A stretch of 64,000 nucleotides of DNA, from assembly GCA_963698715.1 (NCBI GenBank), contig CAVORW010000002.1, positions 496,001 through 560,000 of the forward strand, in the 5' to 3' direction. Shown here in pieces: positions 25,031-32,914 of this stretch. The first letter of the stretch is position 1. Each line of letters starts with the position of its first letter. The position numbers were made by a program, and so were the translations under genes. The notes under the pieces are model-generated. The model saw only the letters and a list, made by a program, of their open reading frames with translations, made no database searches and had not been told where the DNA came from. The DNA comes from CAWHJB01 sp963698715 (GTDB lineage: Bacteria; Chloroflexota; Anaerolineae; Anaerolineales; UBA4823).

Positions 25031-26389
25031 ATGATGCAGACGCGCAGCGCGTCCGGGATGCGGATATTTACAGTTATCTGGTTTGGCCAGCTGATCTCCA
25101 CCCTTGGCTCTGGGCTGACTGGTTTTGCACTCGGTGTTTGGGTTTACGAGCAAACCGGGTCTGTTACCCTGTTTGCACTCAATATGCTGGCCTTTGCGCT
25201 GCCTAACCTGCTGGTCTCCCCCCTGGCAGGGGCGCTGGTCGATCGCTGGGACCGGCGTTGGGTCATGATCCTGAGTGATAGTGGAGCTGCCTTGACCACT
25301 CTGGCGGTGATTCTGCTGATATTTGCAGGCCGCCTGGAAATCTGGCACATTTATGTGATCACTGCGATCGGGGCGGCTTTGAATACGTTTCAATGGCCCG
25401 CTTATTCGGCTGCAACCACAATGCTCGTGCCAAAAGCAAAGCTTGGGCAGGCAGGCGGAATGGTGCAGATTGGCGAGGCGGTTTCCCAATTAATCTCGCC
25501 TGCGGTGGCTGGCGCATTGTATGTGATGACCGGCTTGCGGGGAGTGGTGCTGATTGACTTTGCCACATTCCTGATTGCAGTTACGACTCTGCTCCTGGTC
25601 AGCATCCCCCAACCGGAAAGCACGATCGAGGGAAGAGCGGGTAAAGGCTCCCTCCTTCAGGAAGCCGTCTATGGCTGGAGATATATCCTCTCCAGGCCCG
25701 GTCTGTTGGGCTTGCTGTTAGTGTTCGCAGCTTATAATTTTCTGACCGGTCTTTCATATCCGCTAATTGCCCCGATGGTGTTGGATATGGCTTCACCGCA
25801 AATATATGGTATTTTCGGGTCCTTAGTGGGGTTGGGGATGCTGGTCGGTACGTTGGTAATGAGCATCTGGGGCGGCCCGCATCGCCGAATCCATGGAGTG
25901 CTGGCTTTTTTGGCTATTTCGGGAGTGTTGACGGCCTTACTCGGTTTTACCCCTTATATTCCAGTCATGGCGCTGGCTGGTTTTGGGTTAGCGTTCACGA
26001 TGCCAATCATCAATGGCTCCAGCCAGGCCATCTGGCAGAGCAAGGTGGCTGTGGACGTACAGGGACGAGTTTTCTCAGCCAGGCGGATGATTGCATGGTC
26101 CACGACCCCCCTGGCATTTGCGCTGGCTGGCCCTCTGGCCGACAGGATCTTCAAGCCGCTTTTAATGCCTGATGGCGCCCTGGCGAGCAGTGTAGGCCAG
26201 GTAATTGGGGTTGGCCCCGGGCGGGGCATTGGGCTGTTGTTTATTGTAATAGGGCTGACCTGCAGTGTGGTCGCGCTCAGCGGCTACCTCAATCCGCGGA
26301 TCCGCAAATTGGAAGATGAACTCCCTGATACGGTTCAAGAAGATTTGATCCCGACGGCAGCCGAAGACGCGGTCGTAGCGGGGAATTGA
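25031..26389 (+). CDS. MFS efflux transporter (DHA3 type), second of a pair
   Basis: 452 residues, 12 predicted membrane helices and the motif ALVDRWDRRWVM, close to that of the upstream paralogue. Other shared blocks are EIWHIYVITAIGAALNTFQWPAYSAATTMLVPK and LLVSIPQPEST, which suggests tandem duplication followed by divergence. The C-terminal tail is acidic (RKLEDELPDTVQEDLIPTA). Adjacent exporters of this family can form heterodimer-like pairs only in the ABC class, so independent pumps are more likely here. Start at ATG 25031 with ACAGGAG upstream; a second ATG follows immediately. Confidence 0.87.
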   Translation: MMQTRSASGMRIFTVIWFGQLISTLGSGLTGFALGVWVYEQTGSVTLFALNMLAFALPNLLVSPLAGALVDRWDRRWVMILSDSGAALTTLAVILLIFAGRLEIWHIYVITAIGAALNTFQWPAYSAATTMLVPKAKLGQAGGMVQIGEAVSQLISPAVAGALYVMTGLRGVVLIDFATFLIAVTTLLLVSIPQPESTIEGRAGKGSLLQEAVYGWRYILSRPGLLGLLLVFAAYNFLTGLSYPLIAPMVLDMASPQIYGIFGSLVGLGMLVGTLVMSIWGGPHRRIHGVLAFLAISGVLTALLGFTPYIPVMALAGFGLAFTMPIINGSSQAIWQSKVAVDVQGRVFSARRMIAWSTTPLAFALAGPLADRIFKPLLMPDGALASSVGQVIGVGPGRGIGLLFIVIGLTCSVVALSGYLNPRIRKLEDELPDTVQEDLIPTAAEDAVVAGN

Positions 26390-26411
26390 AGATATACGCA
26401 GCGAAAAAAAG

Positions 26412-26437
26412 GACGGAGCCTTGTTCAAGGCTCCGTC
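26412..26437. terminator. bidirectional terminator between MFS and RRM genes
   Basis: Perfect 12-bp stem GACGGAGCCTTG / CAAGGCTCCGTC. On the minus strand it is followed by CTTTTTTT, the expected U-tract for the RRM gene; on the plus strand it is followed by TTGTGTG. Confidence 0.82.
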
Positions 26438-26476
26438 TTGTGTGTAACTCGATCGAATTTAATTTAACTGGGTAGT

Positions 26477-26914
26477 TTACCAGTCTTCGCGGCCGCCGCC
26501 ACTGCCACCACTGCCACCACTGCCGCGCCGGCTGCCGCCACTACCGCCACCGCGCTGACCGCCGTAGCCGCCGCCACCGCCGCCGCGCTGGCCGCCGTAG
26601 CCGCCACCACCGCCGCGCTGGCCGCCGTAGCCGCCACCGCCAGATCGCCGACCACCACCACCGCCACCCTCGGTGCGCGGCCGGGCCTCGTTAACGGTCA
26701 GCGTGCGGCCTCCCATATCGGTGCCGTTCAAGCCAGCGATTGCTTCGCGAGCCTCTTCGTCTTTGGCCATTTCAACAAAGCCAAAGCCGCGCGATCGTCC
26801 GGTCATCTTATCTTTGATGATAGCGACCGAATCGACCTGCCCGTAAGCTGCAAAGATCTGGCGCAGATCTTCCTCGCCCGTATCAAACGGCAGGTTGCCT
26901 ACATAAATATTCAT
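26477..26914 (-). CDS. glycine-rich RRM RNA-binding protein
   Basis: 145 residues: one RNA recognition motif (1-80) with RNP2 IYVGNLPF and RNP1 RGFGFVEM, then a Gly/Arg-rich tail built of repeated YGGQRGGGGG units (three YGGQRGG copies) and Ser/Gly blocks, ending GGREDW. This architecture is that of cyanobacterial Rbp and plant GRP proteins, often cold-inducible RNA chaperones that bind mRNA. The aromatic/Arg tail may support condensates; that is inference. The ATG has AAGGAG 7-8 bases upstream. Monocistronic. Confidence 0.93.
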   Translation of the reverse strand: MNIYVGNLPFDTGEEDLRQIFAAYGQVDSVAIIKDKMTGRSRGFGFVEMAKDEEAREAIAGLNGTDMGGRTLTVNEARPRTEGGGGGGRRSGGGGYGGQRGGGGGYGGQRGGGGGGYGGQRGGGSGGSRRGSGGSGGSGGGREDW

Positions 26915-27446
26915 GGTACAGAAACTCCTTTTGGTCTGTGGTCAATTATTCTTCCCATCCAACATACCAGCCGCAACGATGCACGCGCTCTGCAGGCAAG
27001 CCTTCGATCAGCTTCCCAAGATAGGATATCCCGATGGGGAGTGATAACTATTTGGGAAATCACCAAAACAACCCCCAACAGACTTCAAACCGGACCCAAA
27101 AGGTTTTGTTCTATACCGGGTGGTAGTATGGCGCATCGTGCTTATTCTGGTTGCTGCAATTATACATTACAGTTGGATTCACTGCTAGACATCATTTATG
27201 CAAGGGGCATTTCAACCCTGAAGGGTAAACACCAAAATTTCTCTTTAGATTGTGCCAGCCTGGTGCAGTTGAACCAAAACCGAATTGCACCCTTTCCAAC
27301 TCTTACAGATTGGATAGGACTTCTTGAAGAGCGAAATTGGACAAAGTCCACCCCCCAAATAACGTTGTAATGGATTTGTAAGAAGTGCTTGCTACAATGA
27401 TGATGTTGAGATTTTGGTTCTTGCTGGTGGATGAATTGGAGTTTTT
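26915..27446. other. 530-base gap upstream of the RRM and thioredoxin-fold genes
   Basis: Divergent region. A 109-codon open frame (27041-27370) has a composition unlike neighbouring proteins and no ribosome binding site, so I do not call it a gene. The RRM mRNA leader lies at the left end; regulatory leaders are common for cold-shock RNA-binding genes, but no specific structure is visible. TACAAT near 27396 is a possible -10 for the downstream gene. Confidence 0.4.
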
Positions 27447-28073
27447 ATGATGAAAAGATGGCAAATTATGATCCTAACAATTTTTCTGGCTGCCTGTGCC
27501 TCTGCCGGGCCGCTTGCTGGCCCGAATCTGGAGAGTGAAACGAATGCCCCCTCTGGGCTGGGCGAACCGGAAATAGAATCTAAAGCCGCGAATGAAGCGC
27601 TCCAGCCTTTGCAGGTGGATCTGGATGATTTGGGGCTGGCTCCTGAGCTGGCCAATGAAACCTGGCTCAATACCGACCAGCCCTTGCGTTTGGAGGACCT
27701 GCGTGGCAAGGTAGTCCTGCTGGAAATGTGGACTTTTGGCTGAATAAACTGCCGAAACGTGATTCCCTCGTTGAGGGAATGGTATGGCACGTATAGTTCG
27801 GAGGGATTGGTCGTGATTGGCAACCACTACCCAGAGTTTAGCTATGAAGAGGATCTGGAAAACTTAATCCAGGCTGTTAAGGAGCTTAAAATAGAGTATC
27901 CGGTAGCACAGGATAACGAAGGCAATACCTGGAGGGCATATCATAATCGTTATTGGCCGACTCTTTATCTGATCGATAAGCAGGGTTATATTCGTTATGT
28001 GCATATTGGCGAAGGTCGCTATCAAGAAACTGAGGCAGCCATTTTGGCCCTGCTGGCGGAATCCTACCCCTAA
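27447..28073 (+). CDS. thioredoxin-fold lipoprotein with in-frame TGA at the first active-site Cys: candidate selenoprotein
   Basis: Read through the TGA at 27741-27743 (codon 99), the frame gives 208 residues. It starts with a lipoprotein signal (MMKRWQIMILTIFLAAC) and a short linker. The thioredoxin-fold redoxin domain of the DipZ/TlpA C-terminal kind then has LEDLRGKVVLLEMWTFG-[TGA]-INCRNVIPSLREWY, PVAQDNEGNTW and YWPTLYLIDKQG. Relatives have WTFxCINC here, so TGA replaces exactly the nucleophilic first Cys of CxxC, giving UxxC. A hairpin of the bacterial SECIS type begins 18 bases after the TGA. GGAG lies 5 bases before the ATG. The product would be a membrane-anchored extracytoplasmic thiol/selenol oxidoreductase. 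The alternative is a one-base TGC/TGT to TGA nonsense change or read error. No sel genes are in this window. Confidence 0.75.
27757..27792 (+). promoter_or_regulatory. bacterial SECIS-like hairpin
   Basis: ATTCCCTC (27762-27769) and GAGGGAAT (27773-27780) form a perfect 8-bp stem closing the three-base loop GTT. Outer ACGTG / CACGT (27757-27761, 27788-27792) extends it past a 3' bulge. The loop starts 26 bases after the TGA and its first base is G, both within the published bacterial SECIS rules (loop 16-37 bases downstream, G in the first two loop positions). The hairpin overlaps codons for the conserved VIPSLREW, so chance pairing must be excluded. Confidence 0.65.
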
Positions 28074-28088
28074 CGAGAAGGTTAGGGG
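28067..28088 (+). terminator. hairpin at the end of the thioredoxin-fold gene
   Basis: CCCCTAAC / GTTAGGGG, an 8-bp stem with a 6-base loop, contains the TAA stop codon in its left arm. No T-run follows, so it may be an mRNA-end structure instead of an intrinsic terminator. Confidence 0.45.
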
Positions 28089-28200
28089 GTGTGATAGACC
28101 TCGTAGCCTATCTCACTCACTGTTCATTTATATTAAAGCCGCAATCCTATCAAAGTTGTAGTTTGACAGGAGCTGCAGGCATGAATAAAATTTTTGTACG

Positions 28201-29601
28201 ATGTCCAGCCTGCCTGAAAGAAGCATCCAACGCTACGAAGAGTTGCTGCGCGACGGTATATCCGCTGCCCGCACGGGCCAGAAGTACGTGGCTCACAGGC
28301 TGCTCAATCGCGCTATCCTGATGAATCCGCGTGACGCCCGGCCATATCTGTGGCTTTCGGCAACCACTGACGATCAGGACGAGCAGCGCAGCTATCTGGA
28401 AAAAGCAGTGGTGATTGATCCTAACAACGTTGCAGCTCGGCGCGGCCTGGCTGTTCTGAATGGCAAGATTAATCGCGACCGCCTCCTGGAGGAGGGTGAG
28501 CAGGTGGCGCCGCGACAACCATCCGAACCGGAAGATGTTGAGGCGCAAGCCTTCCTGTGCCCACAGTGCGGGGGACGAATGGCGTTCCAGATCCAGCGCA
28601 GTAAGTTGACTTGTGAATACTGCGGTCACGAAGAGACTGTGGAACCGGAATCATCCAACCGCCCGATCGCCGACCTTGCTGAACAGGTGCTGGAATTTGT
28701 AATGCCCACTTCCACCGGACACCGCTGGGCGGAAGGCCAGCAGCGCTTGACCTGTGAATTGTGTGGAGCAGTGACGATCTTGCCTCCGGAAGAAAAATCC
28801 ACCCAGTGCCCATTCTGCGGCTCGAATCAGATGATTGCCTCCAACGAGGCTGGCGAAATGATCGATCCCCAGGTTATCGCCCTCATGAAAGTCGATCGCC
28901 AGCAAGCCGGCCTGCAGGTGCGCAAGTGGCTGGGAAGCGGGCTGTTCATCCCCGATGATTTGGTAAACACCATCCAACATTTACGCCTGCTCCCCGCGTA
29001 TTATTCCTGTTGGACATACGATGGCACGATTGAAGTCCTATGGAACTGTGAAGTGAATGAGGGCAGCGGCAAGTACGCTCGCTGGGTTCCACGCAGCGGG
29101 GTAGAAACCCGTTTCTTTGATGATGTTCTGGTCCCAGGAGTTCATGCCATCCCGCCTCGCGATCTGGAAAACGTTGGACCCTTCGACCTCAAAGATGTCC
29201 AGGTGTTTGAGCCAGAGTATGTGGCTGGTTGGCCGACCCTGATTTACAATCGTTCGCTATCCGATGCATCCTTACTGGCGCGTGAGGCAGTCACCCGGCA
29301 GATTCGTAATCAACTACATCATTTAATCGAACCAGGTCGAGAAAAGCGAAATATGCGTACAGGAACGGGCAGCTGGTCTGGGATGACCTTTAAACATATC
29401 CTGCTGCCTATGTGGGCAGGCAACTATCGCTATCGCAACAAACCTTACCGCCTGTTGGTCAATGGGCAGACTGGAAAAGTAGCTGGGGAAAAACCCAGCG
29501 ATAGGGTAAAAGTCGTCCTTGGTTGGGTTATGCTTGCGATGCTGGCAGTCTTATTGCTGTGGCTGGCTGGTTGGTTGTGGCAGACCACTGGGGGTAGATA
29601 A
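28201..29601 (+). CDS. zinc-ribbon and TPR-like protein with one C-terminal membrane segment
   Basis: 466 residues, family not recognised. Visible parts: an N-terminal TPR-like helical region (RYEELLRDGISAARTGQKYVAHRLLNRAI); two zinc ribbons with paired CxxC, FLCPQCGGRM...CEYCGHEE near 120-141 and TCELCGAV...CPFCGSNQM near 184-206; a central domain of about 230 residues with conserved-looking aromatic stretches; and a C-terminal membrane anchor (VVLGWVMLAMLAVLLLWLAGWLW). It is probably a membrane-tethered cytoplasmic protein. The start is uncertain: ATG 28201 has no Shine-Dalgarno, whereas an out-of-frame ATG at 28181 has GGAG upstream and would give only a 46-residue peptide. Confidence 0.65.
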   Translation: MSSLPERSIQRYEELLRDGISAARTGQKYVAHRLLNRAILMNPRDARPYLWLSATTDDQDEQRSYLEKAVVIDPNNVAARRGLAVLNGKINRDRLLEEGEQVAPRQPSEPEDVEAQAFLCPQCGGRMAFQIQRSKLTCEYCGHEETVEPESSNRPIADLAEQVLEFVMPTSTGHRWAEGQQRLTCELCGAVTILPPEEKSTQCPFCGSNQMIASNEAGEMIDPQVIALMKVDRQQAGLQVRKWLGSGLFIPDDLVNTIQHLRLLPAYYSCWTYDGTIEVLWNCEVNEGSGKYARWVPRSGVETRFFDDVLVPGVHAIPPRDLENVGPFDLKDVQVFEPEYVAGWPTLIYNRSLSDASLLAREAVTRQIRNQLHHLIEPGREKRNMRTGTGSWSGMTFKHILLPMWAGNYRYRNKPYRLLVNGQTGKVAGEKPSDRVKVVLGWVMLAMLAVLLLWLAGWLWQTTGGR

Positions 29602-29623
29602 AGTTTGGCAGCAGCCGGCGTGA

Positions 29624-29629
29624 TATAAT
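29624..29629 (+). promoter_or_regulatory. possible extended -10 upstream of glyQS
   Basis: TATAAT preceded by TGA gives an extended -10 about 115 bases before the glyQS start. No good -35 is seen at 16-18 bases. No T-box leader features (no TGGNACCGCG) are visible in the leader. Confidence 0.35.
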
Positions 29630-29745
29630 CCGCGAGTAATTATCCCACGCCGAGATATCCATGCACGTATAGACAACTTCATTTTCACACTCCCCTGAAA
29701 CTGAGGCCCACGGATAGTCTCGAGCGCAGCTGCATTGTGAGATCT

Positions 29746-32745
29746 ATGACTGAACCAATGAATTTCCAATCAATCCAGATGGCCTTGTTAAATTACTGGG
29801 CCGATCAAGGCTGCCTGATCTGGCAGCCCTATTACACTCAGGTTGGGGCGGGCACGATGAATCCGGCCACCGCGCTGCGCGTATTGGGTCCTGAACCCTG
29901 GAAAGTTGCCTACGTCGAGCCTTCTATCCGTCCAGATGATGGGCGCTATGGGGAAAATCCCAACCGAATGCAGATGCATTATCAAATGCAGGTTATCCTG
30001 AAACCCGATCCGGGCAATCCCCAAGAGCTGTATTTGAAATCCCTGGAAGCCTTGGGAATCGATCCGCGCCGGCATGATATCCGGTTTGTGGAAGACAACT
30101 GGGTTTCGCCAGCATTGGGGGCCTGGGGTTTGGGCTGGGAAGTTTGGCTGGACGGACAGGAGATCACGCAGTTTACATATTTCCAGCAGGCCGGCGGGAT
30201 GCTGCTGGATCCAGTATCAGTTGAGATCACTTACGGGTTGGAGCGAATCGCGATTGCCTTGCAAAGGGTGACCAATTTTCGGGATATTAAATGGAGTCCT
30301 TTGCTGACCGATGGAGATGTGAATTTACAGGCGGAACAGGAACACAGCAAGTATTATTTCGAGGTAGCAAGCGTCGAGCGCCTGCGCCAGATGTACGATC
30401 TGTTCGAGGCAGAAGCCAATATTTGCCTGGACCAGGGGCTGATCCTGCCAGCCCATGATTATGTGTTGAAATGTTCGCATACTTTCAATGTGCTCGACAC
30501 CCGCGGAGCCGTAGGAGTCACTGAGCGCCAGGCTTACTTTGGCCGCATGCGAGACCTTTCGCGGCGGGTTGCTGAAGCTTACGTAGAGCAGCGCCAGCAG
30601 CTTGAGTTTCCCTGGCTCAAGGATGAAGCCAGTCAAGCTGACCCACAGAAACCGGTTGTAGATCAGCCCCATCTGGTTCAACCATCCGGGCCTGCCCGAT
30701 TATTGTTGGAAATTGGGACGGAAGAGCTGCCAGATGCTGATTTGGAAAGCGCTTGGTCCCAGCTGGAAATCCTGGTTCCCCGACTGATGTCAGACTTGCG
30801 ATTGACACATGGCCAGATCCGGGTATTATCCACGCCGCGGCGGCTGGTCGTGGAAGTTGAAACTGTAGCGCCTGAACAGCCGGACCTGGAGCAGGCCGTC
30901 AAGGGACCACCGGCAGATCGGGCATTCGATGCCCAGGGAAATCCTACCAAGGCGGCGATAGGTTTTGCGCGCAGTAAAGGTGTTCCGGTTGAAGCGCTGC
31001 AAGTTCAGGAACTGGATGGTGGCCGTTATGTGGTTGCAGTGGTTCACCAGGCTGGGCGGTCCGCGATTGAAGTTTTGGCAGAAGCCTTGCCAGGCTTGAT
31101 TGCTTCGCTCCACTTCGAAAAAACTATGCGCTGGAATAAGAGCAATGTGGCTTTTTCGCGGCCAATTCGTTGGCTTCTGGCTCTGTTTGGCAGCCAGGTT
31201 GTGCCGTTTGAATATGCTGGCTTGCTGTCCGGGAATCGGACCCGCGGCCTGCGCTATCTGGAACCGGAAGAATTCACGGTTAACTTTGCTGAGGAATACT
31301 TTGTTGAACTCGAACGGCAAGGGATTGTCCTGGATACCCTGGCGCGCCAGAAACAAGTCGCTTCCCAGGTAAGGGCTTTGGCTGAGGAAGTTGGCGGTGA
31401 AATAGCCGATGATCCGGCTTTGCTCACCGAAGTTGCTAATCTAATTGAGGCTCCGACTGCCCTGCGTGGCTCCTTTGACGAGTCTCATCTAAAACTGCCG
31501 CGCGAGGTGTTGATTTCGGTGATGAAAAAACACCAACGCTATTTCCCTATCCATAAGCAAGACAAACTGCTGCCGTATTTCATCGCCGTGCGAAACGGCG
31601 ATGACCAATGGTTAGAGGTTGTAAAAGAAGGCAACGAACACGTCATCCAGGCTCGTTTCGCGGACGCGGCATATTTTATCCGGGAGGATATATCGCGGCC
31701 GCTGGACGCGTACCTGCCCGATTTGGATTTGCTTACTTTCCAGTACAAGCTGGGCTCCATGCTGGATAAAACCAGGCGAATTATGGCCCTGGTCGACGAC
31801 CTGGCAAACCGGTTGGCACTGAACGCGGAAGAGAAGCTCCTGGCACATCGAGCAGCTGAGTTATGTAAAGCTGATCTGGCAACCAAAATGGTGGTAGAGA
31901 TGACTTCTCTGCAAGGAGTTATGGGCCGTTACTACGCCTATAATTCTGGCGAGTCGGAAGACGTAGCCCTGGCAATCTTCGAGCATTACCTGCCGCGTTT
32001 CACCGGCGACCTGACCCCGCATAGCCGGGTCGGCCTGATCGTGGGGTTGGCGGACCGTCTGGATACCCTGGTAGGCTTGTTCGCTGCCGGTCTGGCGCCG
32101 ACCGGCAATAAAGATCCCTTCGCCCAAAGGCGCGCTGCTTTAGGACTTGTGCAAAACTTGATTACGTGGAGTCTGGATTTTGATGTGCCTTCGGCTCTCG
32201 ATCGGGCGGCTGCCCACTTGCAATTGGATGTCAGCTCCGAGAGCAAAGCTGCAGTGCTTGCATTTATCATTGAGCGTCTGAAGAATATTTTACTGGAAGA
32301 GAGCTTCCGTTATGATGTGGTGGACGCTGTCCTGGCAGTTCAGGGCGGCAATCCCTACCTGGCCAGTAAGGCCATTAATGAACTATCGAAGTGGATCGAA
32401 CGCTCCGACTGGGACCGGATCCTTCAGGCGTATTCCCGCTGCGTTAGAATTACACGCGATCTTGCCACACGCTATGAGGTCAACTTGGAGCGTTTTACTA
32501 CAGCCGCGGAGGCAGAGCTATATAATGCCTTGATGGCTGCCGAGAACCGCTCCCGAGCTGCCGGCTGTGTCGATGATTTTCTGGAGGCATTCTTGCCGCT
32601 GATCGTGCCGATTAACCACTTTTTCGAAGCGGTGCTTGTAATGGATGAAGATCAAGGCCTGCGTGAGAATCGCCTGGGCATGCTGCAGCAAATCGCCTCT
32701 CTGGCGAATGGCGTGGCCGACCTTTCCAGGTTGGTGGGTTTTTAA
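29746..32745 (+). CDS. glyQS: glycyl-tRNA synthetase, alpha and beta subunits fused
   Basis: A 999-residue single-chain form of the bacterial-type glycyl-tRNA synthetase, which charges tRNA-Gly. Residues ~5-290 equal the alpha (catalytic) subunit: MNFQSIQMALLNYWADQGCLIWQPY, VGAGTMNPATALRVLGPEPW, YVEPSIRPDDGRYGENPNR. After a short linker the beta subunit starts near residue 316 with LLLEIGTEELPDADLESA and ends with an anticodon-binding-like C-terminus (DFLEAFLPLIVPINHFFEAVLVM). Most bacteria encode alpha and beta separately; natural fusions occur in chlamydiae and some other lineages. ATG 29746 was chosen; a GTG at 29737 and the ATG at 29758 are alternatives, none with a strong Shine-Dalgarno. 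Its substrate tRNA-Gly(TCC) lies at 61.8 kb. Confidence 0.96.
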   Translation: MTEPMNFQSIQMALLNYWADQGCLIWQPYYTQVGAGTMNPATALRVLGPEPWKVAYVEPSIRPDDGRYGENPNRMQMHYQMQVILKPDPGNPQELYLKSLEALGIDPRRHDIRFVEDNWVSPALGAWGLGWEVWLDGQEITQFTYFQQAGGMLLDPVSVEITYGLERIAIALQRVTNFRDIKWSPLLTDGDVNLQAEQEHSKYYFEVASVERLRQMYDLFEAEANICLDQGLILPAHDYVLKCSHTFNVLDTRGAVGVTERQAYFGRMRDLSRRVAEAYVEQRQQLEFPWLKDEASQADPQKPVVDQPHLVQPSGPARLLLEIGTEELPDADLESAWSQLEILVPRLMSDLRLTHGQIRVLSTPRRLVVEVETVAPEQPDLEQAVKGPPADRAFDAQGNPTKAAIGFARSKGVPVEALQVQELDGGRYVVAVVHQAGRSAIEVLAEALPGLIASLHFEKTMRWNKSNVAFSRPIRWLLALFGSQVVPFEYAGLLSGNRTRGLRYLEPEEFTVNFAEEYFVELERQGIVLDTLARQKQVASQVRALAEEVGGEIADDPALLTEVANLIEAPTALRGSFDESHLKLPREVLISVMKKHQRYFPIHKQDKLLPYFIAVRNGDDQWLEVVKEGNEHVIQARFADAAYFIREDISRPLDAYLPDLDLLTFQYKLGSMLDKTRRIMALVDDLANRLALNAEEKLLAHRAAELCKADLATKMVVEMTSLQGVMGRYYAYNSGESEDVALAIFEHYLPRFTGDLTPHSRVGLIVGLADRLDTLVGLFAAGLAPTGNKDPFAQRRAALGLVQNLITWSLDFDVPSALDRAAAHLQLDVSSESKAAVLAFIIERLKNILLEESFRYDVVDAVLAVQGGNPYLASKAINELSKWIERSDWDRILQAYSRCVRITRDLATRYEVNLERFTTAAEAELYNALMAAENRSRAAGCVDDFLEAFLPLIVPINHFFEAVLVMDEDQGLRENRLGMLQQIASLANGVADLSRLVGF

Positions 32746-32848
32746 AAGCGCGCAAGGTTGATAAGGTTTCGGAGGGCAGTAGCTGCTTTCCGTGCACTCG
32801 ATCCACAGCCTGTCGATTGCTGAGGAAGTTGACCCAGAGGGATTTGGT

Positions 32849-32891
32849 ATATGCCATGAGCGGGCGGTTTTTCCGCCCGCTCATGGCATAT
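32849..32891. terminator. perfect 19-bp hairpin between convergent genes
   Basis: Arms ATATGCCATGAGCGGGCGG and its exact complement enclose a TTTTT loop. It lies about 100 bases after glyQS and 24 bases before the stop of the convergent unknown gene. Following sequence is not T-rich on the plus strand; on the minus strand it is ACCAAATCCC. Most likely a bidirectional terminator. Confidence 0.65.
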
Positions 32892-32914
32892 CCATGTTCT
32901 GCTTGCCCGTACAA

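Noticed and set aside
26480..26680. Repeated GC-rich units as a CRISPR or tandem DNA repeat
   Set aside because: The units are codons of the glycine-rich tail of the RRM protein and have no spacers.
27041..27370. 109-codon open frame upstream of the redoxin gene
   Set aside because: No ribosome binding site, unnatural composition and no recognisable family; judged to be chance.
28181..28321. 46-codon frame starting at ATG 28181 as a real gene
   Set aside because: It overlaps the longer zinc-ribbon gene almost fully and its sequence resembles no protein; only its Shine-Dalgarno is attractive.
29602..29745. T-box riboswitch before glyQS
   Set aside because: The leader is short and lacks the T-box sequence, specifier loop and terminator/antiterminator pair.
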